A DNA stretch of 64,000 bases from Mauremys mutica (taxonomy: Eukaryota; Chordata; Testudines; Geoemydidae). The translations under genes were made by a program, and so were the position numbers. Of this stretch, positions 23,101-36,500 are shown one piece after another; position 1 is the stretch's first letter, and every line of letters begins with the position of its first letter. The DNA lies in the NCBI RefSeq assembly GCF_020497125.1, contig NC_059084.1, forward strand, positions 33,386,203 through 33,450,202, written 5' to 3'. Below the pieces are notes generated by a model that was not told where the DNA came from, did no database searches, and saw only the letters and a list, made by a program, of their open reading frames with translations.

Positions 23101-26100
23101 GATGCTGGGGGAGGGGGGTGAGAGGCCCCCGCTAGCCAGGCCTGCTCATGACAGCAATGCGCCCGCCCCTCCGGTCCCTGCCTGTCTGTGTGTCTCTGTC
23201 TGGGTCCGACTGTCTGATTCTCGGTCTTTGCCCCCATCTGTTTGGGTCTCCGGTTCTGGGTCCATCTGTCCATCCGTCCCACAGGCCCCACTCTCCTGGC
23301 TGGGATGGGCCAGGCCCCGCGGGCTGCTTCCCATCCCACCCGGCCGGCACCTGCCGCTCTCCCCCTGCCCTGGGGACGGGGGCACTGGGGTTGCCCCGGG
23401 GGGGGGGGGTAGGGAGGGGGCAGCACAGCCCCATGGGAGCTGGGGCACGGAGAAGAGCACAGGGACATTAGCCCATAACCATGATGTCCCCCGTCCAATG
23501 CTCCTGGGTCCCTCCTCTCACACTGGGATCCCCCTGTTCTGGGACCTTCCCATAATTCCCTTCCCCTTCCCTCGCCCCGGTGCCACGTTCCCCCACAGTG
23601 CCAGGTTGGTTCCACCTCCCACCTGAGCCCCCTCCCATGTTATCCACCCCCTAGTGCCAGGATCCCCGATCCTGCTTCCAGGGTTACCTGCCAGCGGGAT
23701 GTCCCGTCTCACCAGCGGCCCCTGCACCGGCTGCCCCCGCTCTGTGTCCACCCCCACGTAGGCCGTGAGGGAGCAGACGACCCCCGAGCTCAGGCTGGTC
23801 TCCAGCGCCCGGCTCCGGTCCCCCTCCGACCCGGTGTCCACGGCCCCCTCCAGCTCCAGCAGCAGCGACTTGGCTGCCAGCCGGTGAACGGGCAGCCTGT
23901 GCCGGGGACAGAGAGTCAGGGGGTGAGCCCTGGATGCCTGGGTTCCAGCCACTGTGGGGAGGGGGAGGAGGGGCTAGTGGGATAGTGTGTGTGTGGGGGA
24001 GAAGCCAGGACTCCTGGGTTCTATCTCTGGCTATAGGAGGGGAGTGGGGTCTAGTGGTCACAGCAGGGAGGCTGGGAGCCAAGACTCCTGCTTCCTTCTG
24101 TGACTTGGGGCAGGTCCCCTCCCATCTCTATTCTGTTGGGGGTGGGGATGTGGGGGGCAGGACCCAGTGGCTTGGGAAGGACGAGGACCAGGGGAGCGTT
24201 GCTGTCACCTGTCCTGTTGGCGGTGGGGATGGGGGGGGGCAGGACCCAGATACCTGAGGGTAATGGGGGCCAAAGGAGCGTTGCTGTCACCTGTCACCAT
24301 CCTGTGGCTGCAGGGGGAACTGCAGCGTCTCCTTGTAGGTCTGGTCCTGGATGCGATACTGCAGGGTGACGCCCCCCACGGCAGGGTCTGGGGGCTGAAG
24401 GCAGAGAAAGGGGGTCAGAGGTGGAGTGCGAGGGGGGAAAAGATGCCTGGGGACCCCCCCAGACCCAGGTTACAGAACAAAGGGGGTAAATACGCCCAAT
24501 TCACAGCAGTTAGGGGGCTGCCTAGTCAGCCCAATGGCCATCAGTAGGGTCAGGAGATAACGACCCCCTTTGAGATCCATGGGGCTGGGGTAGCACAGAG
24601 ACCTCCAGCCCAGTGGTCACTGGTCAGGGACAGAGTTATCGATCCCCACGGAGGTCTCATCTACACCACATGCTGCAGTATAACTACGTCGCTCAGAGGT
24701 GTGAAAAATCCACACCCCTGAGCTCCAGCTCCCTGAGTGACGTAGTTACACAGACCTTAGCCCCCCATGGAGACAGGGCCGTGTCGGCAGGAGAACTTCT
24801 CCCGTTGGCTTAGAGCGTCTTCACCAGACGTGCTACAGTGGCGCAGCTGTAAATGTATAGCATAGACGTGCCCCTGAGATCAATGCAGCCAGGCTAGTGC
24901 AGAGACACCCCCAGCCCAACTGCCATCATTAGGGATCAGAGTTAACGTTCCTCACTGAAATCAATGGCCTGGGATGGCACAGAGACCCCCGCCCCATGAC
25001 CATCATTAAGAATTTAAGAGGGGCCATATGGGGTCAGAGCAAAGGTCCACATAGCTCAGTATCTTGCCTTCGAACAGTTTAAACCTGCTGCCTATTAATT
25101 TCATTTGGTGACCCCCTAGTTTGTGTGTTATGAGAAGGAGTAAATAATACTTCCTTATCCACTTTCTCCACACCAGTCATGATTTTATAGACCTCTATCA
25201 TGTCCCCACTTTGTCATCTCTTTTCCAAGCTGAAAAATCCCAGTCTTCGTAATCTCTCCCCATATAGCAGCCGTTCCATACCCCTCATTATTTTTGTTGC
25301 CCTTTTCTGAAACTTTTCCACTTCCAATATAAGTTTTTTGAGTTGGGGTGACCAGCTCTGCACACCGTATTCAAGATGTGGATGTACCAGGGATTTATAC
25401 AGAGTCAACATGATATTTTCTGTCTTATTATCTATCCCTTTCTTAATAATTCCCAACATTCTGTTTGCTTTTTTGACACCGCTGCACATTGAGTGGATGA
25501 TCTCAGAGAACTATCCTCCAAGGTCTCTTTCTTGAGTGGTTAAAGCTAATTTAGACCCATCATTTTATATGTGGTGTTGGGATTATGTTTTCCAATGTGC
25601 ATTAGTTTGCATTTATCAACACTGAATTTCAGCTGCAATTTTTTTGCCCGGTCACCCAGGTTTGTATAATTTTTGGTGGTGCCCAGAATGGGTCCAAGCA
25701 GAGCCGTCCAGTCCATAGGACTGACCAGGGCAACTGCCCCAGGTCCCGCACTTTGGGGACCCCCGCGTTTCAGGGGCCCCTGCGCTTCGGGGGGATGCAG
25801 GGTCCAGGGTGGCCTGGGGGATTAGCAGGGGATCTGGTGCCAGCAACAGCGAACAACCCGGCCCCAGCCTGCCCCGCTGCGCTCTGCCCTGCCGGCTCCC
25901 GGCATCGCTCGGGGGAGGGGGAGGAAGCCGGAAAGAGGCAGGGCGGGGGCGGGGACTTGGGGAAAGAGGTGGAGTGGGGGTGGGGAGAGCAGGGCAGGCT
26001 GGGGCTGGTCACTTGCTGCTGCCAGTGCCAGGCCACCTGCTAACCCCCCAGGCTTCCCTGGACCCCGCGTCCCCCTGAAGTGTGGGGCCCAGGGCGGTTG

Positions 26101-27544
26101 CCCAGTCCCATGGACAGGATGGTTCTGATTAAATATAAGCCCAAACATTGCTGGAGCCAGGCCCACGTTCCTGAGTATTGGTGGAGCAGGGGAACCACAG
26201 GCCCATATATCTCCCCGCCTATGTTGTGAGATCCTTTTGTAGCTCTTCGCAGTCTGCCTGGGACTTAACTATCTTGAGTAGTTTTGTATCTGCAAATTTT
26301 GCCACCTCACTGTTTACCCCTTTTCCCAGATCATGTATGAACATGTTGAATGTATGCCCACTTTCCAGATCATGCATGAATATGTTAGCGCTGGTCCCAG
26401 TACAGACCCCCTGGGGGACACCACCAGTTACCTCGCTCCGTTCTGAGAACTGACCATTTATTCCTACCCTTTGTTTCCTTGGGGAGGGATAGCTCAGTGG
26501 TTTGAGCACTAGCCTGCTAAATCCAGGATTATGAATTCAATCCTTAAGAGGGCCATTTACATATCTAGGGCAAAAATCTGTCTGGGGATTGACCCTACTT
26601 TGAGCAGGGGGTTGGACTAGATGATCTCTTGAGGTCCCTTCCAACCCTGATATTCTATCTTTTAATCAGATACCCATGCATGAGAGAACCTTCCCTCTTA
26701 TCCCAGGACAGCTTACTTTGCTTAAGAGCCTGTGGTGAGGGACCTTGTCAAAGGTTTACTGAAAGTCCAAGTACACTATAGCCACTGGATCCCCTTTGTC
26801 CACATGCTTGTTGACCCCCTCAAAGAATTCGAGTAGATTGGTGAGGCATGATTTCCCTTTACAAAAACCATGTTGACTCTTCCCCAGCAAATTCTGTTCA
26901 CCTACGCGCCTGAGAATTCTGTTCTTTACTATAATTTCAACCAGTTTGCCCGGTACTGAAGTCAGGTGTATTGGCCTGTAACTGCCGGGATCGCCTCTGG
27001 AGCCATTTTTAAAATTTGGTGTCACATAAACTAAAAATGCCTGGAGAACAGCTAATCAATTTGTTCCAAAACCTCCTTGAATGACATCTCAATCTGGGAC
27101 AGTTCCTCAGATGTGTCATCTAAAAAGAATGGCTCAGTTTGGGAATTCCCCCCTCCCCCAACCTCAGCTGTGAAGACCAATGCAAAGAATTAATGTAGTT
27201 TCTCCGCAATGGCCTTATCGTCCTTGAGTGCTCCTTTGGCACCTCGTTCGTCCAGTGGCCCCTCTGGTTGTTTAACAGGCTTCCTGCTTCTGATGTTCTT
27301 AAAATTTTTTGCTGTTACTTTTTGAGTCTTTGGCAAGCTGTTCTTCACATTCTTTTCTGACCTTCCTAATTATATTTTTACACCTCACTTGCCAGGGTTT
27401 ATGCTTCTTTCTATTTTCCTCACTAGGATTTAACTTCCACGTTTTAAGGATGCCTTTTTACCTCTCACTGCTTCTTTCAGAGTTACCACCCAGGAGGGGG
27501 TGGGAGGTTCCTGGCTCAGTCACTGACCCCAAGCCCTGGGGGCG

Positions 27545-27581
<37 letters not shown>

Positions 27582-30500
27582 GGGGGAAGGGGGGGTTGTT
27601 CTCTCACCTGGGGCTGCCCGCGGAGCTGGGCGTAGATGAGGCACCGCTGCCCAGGGAAGATCACCTCAGGGCCCCGGCTCAGCAGCGCCGCCTCCATCCC
27701 GGGGGGCAGATCCCAGCTCAGCGATATCCCAGTCATGGCCGGCTGCAGGGCCCGCTTCAGAGACTGCAGCGCCTGCGGGGAGAGACTGGCACACACAGGA
27801 TGGGACCAGGACACCAGGGTCCTACCCCTGGCATGGGGGGGGAGGGGAGGCATAGGGACTGGTGGGTTAGAGCGGGGGGGGGGGGGGCTGGGAGTCAGGA
27901 CTCCTGGTTCTCTTCCAGCTCTGGAAGGGGAGTGGGGTCTGGTGGGTTAGAGCCAGGGGAGCCCGGACTCCTGGGTTCTGTGAAAGTAGAATGAATTATA
28001 TTGTAAAAATAAGAATGGATTAAAGAAATGTTGTATGTACCTTTAAGCAGAAATAAGAAATGTTGAAATACAGGTGCCAGGAAAAGAAACATTAGGCATA
28101 AACAATGGTGCTAATGGTGAAACATTAACAGAAGATTGGTAATAGTTAATAAGGAAAAAAGATATGCATGCCTAGCCCAGGTAAACTTATCTGATTCTGC
28201 TTCCTTTGTTATCTTGTTAAGTTCTCACCCTTTTATCTGTATAGATAAGATAGTTTGTGTCTTGCACGGCGCTCACATTATCTGGGTGTTATTAGCAGAG
28301 CGCTGTACTAATAAAACAGAGTGGTCTGACAACCTGTGAGTCCTGAGTCTAACTTTGACAGTTCTCACCTTGGGCTGCATGCGGTCCTGGCCCGTGATGA
28401 ACTCGGCGCTGCCCCCTGCTGCCCGGGCGATGCCTTTGACCAGAGCCGTGGAGGCCCCTTCCCCGATGCCGAAGGAGAAACACCTGCAGGAAGGCAGAGT
28501 CCGGAGTGGGGGGTCAGAGACAGGAGTAGGAGGGGCAGAGCTGGGGGGTCAATTCAGTGCTGGGGGGCAGTTGGAGAGGGGCCAGCAGGGCTGGGGGGCA
28601 GGGTGAGGTGAAGGGATGGGCAGATGCTGGGGTTGGGGTCTCTCTGTTGGCAGGGCTGGGGGGAGATGATAGGGGCAGAGGTTCTCCATGCTGGCAGGGC
28701 TGGAGGGAGAGAGTTTGAGGGGGGTCTCCAGGTCGGGAAGGCAGGCAGCAGCTTTGGCGAGATAATGGGAGGCAGGGTTGGTGGGTGCTCGGGGTCCCCA
28801 GGCTGGAGGGAGAGAGTTTGGGGTTGCTGAGGGTGCCCATGCCAGTAGGGTGGGGGGGACAGTGTTTGGGGTTACTGGGGGGCTCTCCAGGCAGGCAGGG
28901 CTAAGGGGACAGGGTCTGGGGTTGCTGGGGGGGGTCCCCAGGCCAGCAAGGCTGGGGGCAGGGTTGAGGGGTGCTGTGGGGCAGACGCTCCCCAGGACGG
29001 CAGGGCTTGGAGCAGGGTTGAGGGGTGCTGTGGGACAGACGGTTCCCAGGGCAGCAGGGCTGGGGGCAGGGTTGAGGGGTGCTGTGGGGCAGAGAGTCCC
29101 CAGGCGGCAGGGCTGGGGGCAGCTTTGAGGGGTGCTGTGGGACAGACGGTCCCCAGGGCAGCAGGGCTGGGGGCAGGGTTGAGGGGTGCTGTGGGGCATA
29201 TCACAGACCCGCTGCAGGGCCCGAGCACTCAAGCCGGACACCGGGCAGAGCAGAGCAAAGCAGGGGTCAGTGCGTCGCACGTGCCCGGCGTGTGCCCTGG
29301 GAACTACAGCTGCTCTGAATTTGTGAGAGCCAGAGACACGGCGGCGGCGGTGTTGTCACCTCTCCGTAACCCTGCTGATCACGAGCTCACCCCGCCCCAT
29401 AGTTCCTTGTGCTTGTGCCGCTGGAGCAATCCCGAGTGCGGGTGTTTCGGGGTGTGAGGATGGATGGTCTCAGCCATCGCACCGTGTCTCCCGCATTGGC
29501 ACCTGGCCCATGTAAATGCAGACCCGCGTTCACTCCGAAGCACAGCTCCCGACGCAGGCCGATGGACGCGCCATGAACTGTCTGCGTTCAGGCCACACAG
29601 CGAGACCTGGGCGCTGATGGAAACTCGCCGGATGGTTTTAAGCGAGGAAAAGGGACCCTGGGAGGGATCGCGCGTCTCCGAGCTCTTTGGCTGCCATCAG
29701 GGGCCTTCTGGACACCAGGCTGAGGTCCCCAAAGCCATTCCGGGGCACCCTTGGGGAATGCAGATCCCACATCTCTCCCATCCTCTGAATTCACAAACCG
29801 ACTCACCTGCTCCGTGGTTCACTGCGCTAACCTCTCGCTGGCTGTTCCCTTCTCCGAGCTAACACACCCGCGGTTAGTTCACAGGCGAGCTCTGGAGTGT
29901 CCCGTCAGCGGGCTCAGTGCCTGGAGAACCATGTGACTTTGGGTTGATGCCCAATCTCGTTCCATCCAGTCTGTCCGGGGATCAGTTTGGCTGGAGCACC
30001 CACGGGGGCCGTCCGTGGTGAGACTGGCCCGTGAGCCGGGTGTGCATGCCTGGTCCTGGCTGGGGAACCGAATTCCAGGGAACACCCCCAGGCTGGGGGT
30101 TGGGGAGCCTGCCTTGGCTTCCTGCGCTGAGGTTGGCACTCAGCTGGGGGCCACTCTGCACCGTGACAGCAGGGTTGGGGGGGTGGTAGGGGGCAGGGTG
30201 GGGAGTCGCTGGGAGGCAGGACTTGGAGGGTGCTTGGGGGCAGGGTGGGAGGGATGCTGGGGGGGGCAGGTGCCCCCTTTACCTGTGGGCCCCCTGGTGA
30301 CGCTGCACCTCAGTGATGACGTCCTTGGTGTTCCCCACCTCCCCGTCTGTGAACACGAACAGCTGGCGGGGGAGAGACGCTGTCAGAGCCGGGGACCCCA
30401 AATCCTCCTGGAGACACCCCCTCCCCCTGGGAATGGGGGCAGCCCCCAGAGAGCCTGCCCCACTGACCCCCCTCCCAGAGACCTCCCTGGCACTCCTCCC

Positions 30501-33500
30501 TTCCTCCCAGCGCTGCCACCCAGCTCTAGACAGAGGTAGCCCCCCTTAGCTCCTGCCCACCACGGACTGCTCCCACCCCCAGGGGCACTGGCCCCCCATT
30601 GGTGACAGTCCCACTCTGAGCCCTCCCGTAAAGCCTCTGTCAGCTACCCCCCCAGCCCCTCTCCAAGCACCCACCATCAGCTCCCCCCAGCCCCTCTCCA
30701 AGCCCCGGGACACCCTGCTGCTGCCCCTGATACCTGGCGTGGGTGCCCGTCCCGGCAGGGGCTGTGCTAAATGGCTCGTAGCGGTGCCAAGATCTCGGTG
30801 CCCCCCAGGTCGGCCTGGAGCTGCTGGATGCGCTGCAGGGACTCGGCCATGGTCTGTTGGGTGTATGCCACGCTCTGCCTGCGGGGGGGGGCGCCGAGGG
30901 ATCAGGGGGAGGCTCAGCTGAAGCAAGGGACATCCCGACCCCAGCCAGACCTGCCCCCAACCCAGCGACACCCCAACACCATCCTGCCCTGCCACAAACC
31001 CCCAGCCCTGGACTCACGGGTAGAAGGACTCAAACCGAGACCCAAAGCCGTAGATGTTGAAATAACAGCCCAGGGGCAAACTCTTCAACAGCAGGACCAG
31101 GGTCTCCTGGGGAGGGACAGACAGATGAAGTCACTCCCCCGGGCCTAACCAGCTTGGGCTGTTCCTCCACCCAGCTCTGCCCCCCAGGCCCAGCCAGCCT
31201 GAGCTGCTCCCCTCCACAGGCCCATCTAGCGCGGCCTCCCGCCTGGCCGTACCTTGGCACTGTTGATGCGCTGGGATGAGCGGTCTCGGCCGTCCATGGG
31301 GCACTGCATGCTGCCGGAGCGGTCCAGCAGGAAGATGAACTCCCCGGATGGGCTCTGGCCTGGCACCGCCTCAGGCAGGCTGGGCAGCAGGGTCACCATC
31401 ACGGCCGGGTCGCCCATCAGGGAGCCTGCGGGGAGACGGGGCCAGCCCCAAATGGAGCAGGCATGGGGTTGAGCCCTGTGAGTCTGCGAGAGCCCCCAGG
31501 CCCACCTGACTGCTCCAGCCAGAGCCCAACCCATGTCCCTCCTCTCTCCTGCCCTCCCCATAGATCCCCTACCACCCCCAGTGCCCGACTGCCCCTGAGC
31601 CCGACCTCTCTGTCCCTCCCCCCATATCACCCTCTCCCTAGATCCCCCACCATCCCCTGACTGCCCCAGAGCCACACCCCTCTGTCCCTCCCTTCACACC
31701 TCTTTCCCCTAGATCCCACACTGATCCCAATTACCAGCCCCTCAGCGCCTTCCCTTCCATCCCCTGTTCTGTGCCGTATCCCTGAACCTGAAATGCATCC
31801 CAGTGTCTACCTGCTTCCAGGCACCCCACCCTCCCACTCCCTGCTCCGCTGAGACCCCCCCTCTGGTTCCCAGCTTCTTCTGGTCTCCCCCACCCCAGCT
31901 CCACACACACACCTCATCCCCAGCTCCTTCAACACCCACCCACAATCATAAGAATGGCCAGACTGGGTCAGACCAAATGTCCATCTAGCCCAGTATCTTG
32001 TCTGCCAACAGTGGCCTATGCCAGGTGCCCCAGAGGGAATGAACAGAACAGGGAATCACTGAGTGATCCATCCCCTGTCACCCGTCCCCAGCTTCTGGCA
32101 AACAGAGGCTAGGGACACCATCCCTACCCATCCCGGCTAATAGCTGTTGATGGACCTATCCTCCATGAACTTATCTAGCTCTTTTTTGACCGCTGTTACA
32201 GTCCTGGCTTTCTCAACATCCTCTGGCAAGGAGTTCCACAGATTGACTGTGCAGTGTGTAAAGAAAGACTTCCTTTTGCTTTTTTTAAATCTGCTGCTTA
32301 ATTAGTTTCATTTGGTGACCTCTGGTTCTTGGGTTATGAGGAGTAAATACCACTTCCTTATTTACTTTCTCCACACCAGTCATGATTGTGTAGACCTCGA
32401 TCATATCCCCCCTTAGCTGTGTGAAGAAATATTTCCTTTTGTTTGTTTTCAATCCGTTGCCTGTGAGGGCGAACCATGGATTTATCTAGAGCAGCGTTTC
32501 TCAAACTGGAGTCCGCGGACCCCTGGGGGTCTGCGAGGGAACTCCATGGTGTCTGCGGGTCCCGCTGACAAACTCTTCCCTCTTCCTCGCTCAACTCCTC
32601 CGCCTGGAAACGGCTGCCAGCTCCCTGTGGCCCCATGGCAGCCAGTGAGGCTCCGCTCATGGCCCCCGCCCGAGAGCTGGCTCCGCAGTTCCCATTGGCC
32701 AGGAAGGGGCAGGGCAGGGGAGAGGTCCCTGAAAATTTTAAAATCAAAGTGGGGGACCTCAGGTTGCTACAGTTTGAGAACTGCTGATCTAGAGGCGATA
32801 CAATATTTTTTGTCTTGTTATTTATCCCTTTCCTAATGATTCCTAACATTCGGTTTGTTTTTTGGATTGCAGCTGCACTTTCAGTGGATGTTTTACTCCT
32901 CGGGGAATTCGGCACCACTGCGCATGCGCAGAATTTATGTCCAGTGCCGATTTCCTTGCTTCCCTGCAAAAAAAATGACTTCCTATCAGGGAAGCAAAGG
33001 GAAGCCACAAGAGTGGGCATGTGACCCTCCCAGCCGTATGTTTCAGGTGCCCAGGGCAGCCAGTGGAAGGTAAATCACTGTGGGGCAGGGGGCAGGACTG
33101 GGAAAGATCCAGCTAGTGGCTCTTGTCCTGTGCTGGGTTCAGCTGCTGGTCCCGGCTGGGTTGGGGAGGTCGGGACTTCCTCTTCCCCGGCAGGGCAATT
33201 GGGGCCGGGTCAGACCCACCCCCAGATTTCTCCCCCAACTGCAGGAAGCTCTGCAAACTCCTCCCCCCCCACTTCCTGCACCCATCGCTCCTCAGCTGAA
33301 GGGGGAGGGATCCCTGTACAGGGAGCTGCTCCCCCATCCGTCCAACCCATGTGCATCCAGACACCCCCATACCCAGACCCTCCCACTGAATCTCACCCCC
33401 CCGCACTCAGAACCTCCCCTGATGAGCCCCACTCCCACTACACCTGGACCACCCCAACGAGCCAACTGCACTCAGAGCCCAACCCCACTGAGCCCCAACC

Positions 33501-36500
33501 CACCCCAGAGCCCACCCTGCTGAGCCCTAACCACCTTCACCCTAACCCCCTGCAGAGTCCCATTATCTTTGCACCCAGAACCTCCCAACAAGCTCCTGTG
33601 CATCCAGATCCCCTGCTGCAGATCCCGCACTGAGCTGCCCACACCCAGACTGCCTCACCCAGAGCCCTCTCACCCCACACCTGCATCCCCCCACACTAAG
33701 CCCCTCCACGCTTGGATCCTGCCTTGCTGAGCCTGCCTGCCCCACACCTGGTGCACCTGGCACAGAGGGCAGGGCCTTGGGGTGTTTCTGGGGCAGGCCC
33801 GGTCCTTGCACAGTGAGGGTTGGGTGCAGCCTCACCACTGAGTCCGTGTCCCGGGGGGAGCTGCACAGTGATCTCCCACCTCTGTGCAGCCAGTGGCCCA
33901 TGCTCCCCACTGCCAGGCTGGAGCCTCCACATTTATTTGACAAATAACATTTGCAGAAATTTAGAACACGGTGCCTGGAATTTTTATATTTTTGGAGCAG
34001 AATTTTTAACGTTTTGGCGCAGAATGCCCGCAGGAGAAATGTTTTCAGAGAACTAGCCACGAAGACTCCAAGATCTTTCTTGAGTGGTCACAGCTAATTT
34101 AGACCTCGTCATTTTATACGTCTAGTTGGGATGACGTTTACCAGTGTGCATCACTCTGCACTTATCAACACTGAATTTCATCTGCGGCTTTGTTGCTCAG
34201 TCACCCAGCTTTGTGAGGTCCCTTTGTAACTCTTCACAGTCTGCTTTGGGCTGAGCTATCCTGAGTAGTTTTGTATCTTCTGCAAATTTTGCCACCTCAC
34301 TGTTTACCCCTTTTTCTACATCATTTATGAATATGTTGAACAGCCCTGGTCCCAGTACAGACCCCTGGGGACATCACTATTTACCTCTTTCCATTCTGAA
34401 AACTGACCCTTTATTCCTACCCTCGGTTTCCTGTCTTTGAACCAGTTACCAGTCCATGAGACGACCTTTCCTCCTATGCCCTGACAACTTACTTTGCGTA
34501 AGAGCCTTTGGTGACGGACCTTGGAAAAGGCTTTCTGAAAATCTTAATACACTATATCAGGGGTGGGCACACTTTTTGGGCTGAGGGCCACATCTGGGTG
34601 GGGAAATTGTATGCAGGGCTGGCGCAGGGGGGTGGGGTGTGTGAGGGGGTGCGGCGTGCTGAAAGGAGCTCAAGGCAAGGGATTGGGGCAGAGGAGGGGT
34701 GTGGAGTGTGGGAAGGGGGCTCAGGGCGGGGGTTGGGGTGCGACAGGGGGCTCAGGGCATGGAGTTGGGGGGTAGGAGGGGTGCATGGTGCAGGCAGGGG
34801 GCTTAGGGCAGGGAGCTGGGGTGCGGGGTGTACGAGGGGGCTCAGGGCAGGGAGTTGGGGGGCAGGAGGGGTGCACGGTGCAGGCAGGGAAATTAGGGCG
34901 GGGAGTCGGGGGGTGGGGTGCAGGAGGGGTGCAGGGTGTACGAGGGGGCTCAGGGCAGGGAGTTGGGGTGCAGGAGGGATGTAGGGTGTATGAGGGGGCT
35001 CAGGGCAGGGAATTGGGGTGTGGGAGGGGTGCGCGGTGCAGGCAGGGGAATTAGGGCGGGGAGTCGGGGGTGGGGTGCAGGAGGGGTGCAGGGTGTAGGA
35101 GGGGGCTCAGGGCAGGGAGTTGGGGTGTAGGAGGGGTGCATGGTGCAGGCAGGGGGCTTAGGGCAGGGAGCTGGGGTGCAGGGTGTACGAGGGGGCTCAG
35201 GGAAGGGGGTTGGGGTACAGGAGGGGTGCGGGGTGTACGAGCGGGCTCAGGTGCGCAGTGCAGGCAGGGGAATTAGGGCAGGGAGTCGGGGGGTGGGTGC
35301 AGGAGGGGTTCGGGCTCCGGGGTGGCAGCGGCGCACACCAGGGCCGGCTCCCTGCAGGCCTGCCCTGTCCCCGGCCCCGCGCCGCTCCAAGAAGCGCTGA
35401 GGCCCCTGGGGGAGAGGGGGCGGAGGTCGCTGCGTGTGCTGCCCTTGCCACGCGTCCAGGTACCTCCCCTGAAGCTCCCATTGGAGGCGGTTCCCCATTC
35501 CTGACCAATGGGAGCTGCGGGGGACGGTGCCTGGAGGCAACACACGGAGCCTTGTGACCCCCCCAACCCGGGAGCTGCAGGGACGTGGTGCCGGTGGTGC
35601 CATGGGCTGTCGCCAAAGCCCTGAGGGGCCAGATCTGGCCTGTGGGCCATAGTCTGCCCACCCCTGCACTATATCCCCCCATTCCCCTACCATCCCCCTC
35701 ATTGCCCCGGGCCCCCTGAACCCAAGTCACTGCCCAGAACCCCCCCGCACCCCAACATCCCCATCCCATGGATCCACTGGCCAGGGCAGCAGGGTGCAGG
35801 ACCCCTCCGCACCTGGCTCTGCTTCGGGCAACCCGAGCTCCAGCACCGCGCTGGGTTTGTGCGGCTCCGCGTAATACACCAGCAGCTCCATGTCCCGGTC
35901 CCACGGGGGGGTCTCGGCCAGAGAAACCTGGGGGGAGACAGACACCGTCACCTCCCCTCGGCTCCTGGGGGGGGGGCAGGGTTCCCAGGGTGCCCCCCAT
36001 GCAGCCGGGGGGAGGGAGCAACTCCGGGTTAGGAGGGAGGGAGAGAGGGAGGGAAAAACACCCCAAAGGGCCACACAGGGACTTGGCTCTTCTTGCAGAA
36101 AACACTGGGAAAATTCTGACTTTGTTTGGCTAAATCTTTCCAATTTGGGGGTGATATTTTCCCACCCCCCATTTTCTTCCATTCAAAATGAAGGAGAAGG
36201 AAACTCCCAGAAAGCAAAGGGAACCAGGACCCTCGAATGTCCAGGATTTCACCCCCACAGGCTGGTCTCAGCCCCTTGAGATTTTCCCCAGAGAACATGG
36301 GCAATTCCCTGGATCTTTTGGTGTCGCTCAACCCTCTTCCCCGCCACCCCCGCCCTGCCCCAGAGCTCCCACCCCTGTATATGCTCACCCTGGCACCCAC
36401 CCCTCAGCCCAGAGTCCCCATCACCCCCTGCTCAGAGCTGCCCGCCCATATTGATCCTCCAAGTGGGATACTGGGGACCCAAGTGTCCGGGTGAGCCCTT

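Larger units (their letters stand above)
1..23700. repeat. Left copy of a tandem segmental duplication
   Basis: Almost every base of this stretch has a counterpart, in the same orientation and order, at about 42,225-64,000. Position 1 pairs with 42,225, and the terminal exon stop at 20,024 pairs with 60,819. Hand comparison of the shared CR1 segment gives roughly 3-4% mismatches. All large transposon insertions at 6.8-14 kb are shared, so they predate the duplication. The true duplication boundaries lie outside the window or in the 23.7-42.2 kb part that is seen once. Confidence 0.93.
25010..27480 (-). mobile_element. CR1 LINE relic, reverse strand
   Basis: Minus-strand fragments show CR1 reverse transcriptase: [17 protein letters not shown] and [10 protein letters not shown] at 26,756-27,025, a central piece at 26,219-26,509, and the C-terminal block with [11 protein letters not shown] and [14 protein letters not shown] at 25,214-25,489. 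It is degenerate, with stops and frameshifts, and interrupted by a SINE and a GC-rich element. It lies in intron 12 of gene B, in the same orientation as the gene. Confidence 0.9.
31955..34560 (-). mobile_element. CR1 LINE relic, reverse strand (second)
   Basis: The left end carries the typical CR1 3' tail (TAAGAATGGCCAGACTGGG with CCATCTAGCCCAGTATC), so the element runs on the minus strand. Further CR1 coding relics lie at 32,358-32,480, 32,790-32,880 ([18 protein letters not shown]) and 34,060-34,557. It is interrupted by two DNA elements and lies in intron 6 of gene B, parallel in sense to the gene. Confidence 0.85.

Noticed and set aside
27545..27580. CRISPR-like or regular short repeat array
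   Set aside because: It is a plain dinucleotide microsatellite, and the other arrays are eukaryotic minisatellites without spacers.
34508..35400. Gly/Arg-rich repeat protein encoded at 34.5-35.4 kb
   Set aside because: This is the minisatellite inside a hAT-like element, with open frames in several phases and no start context or conservation.
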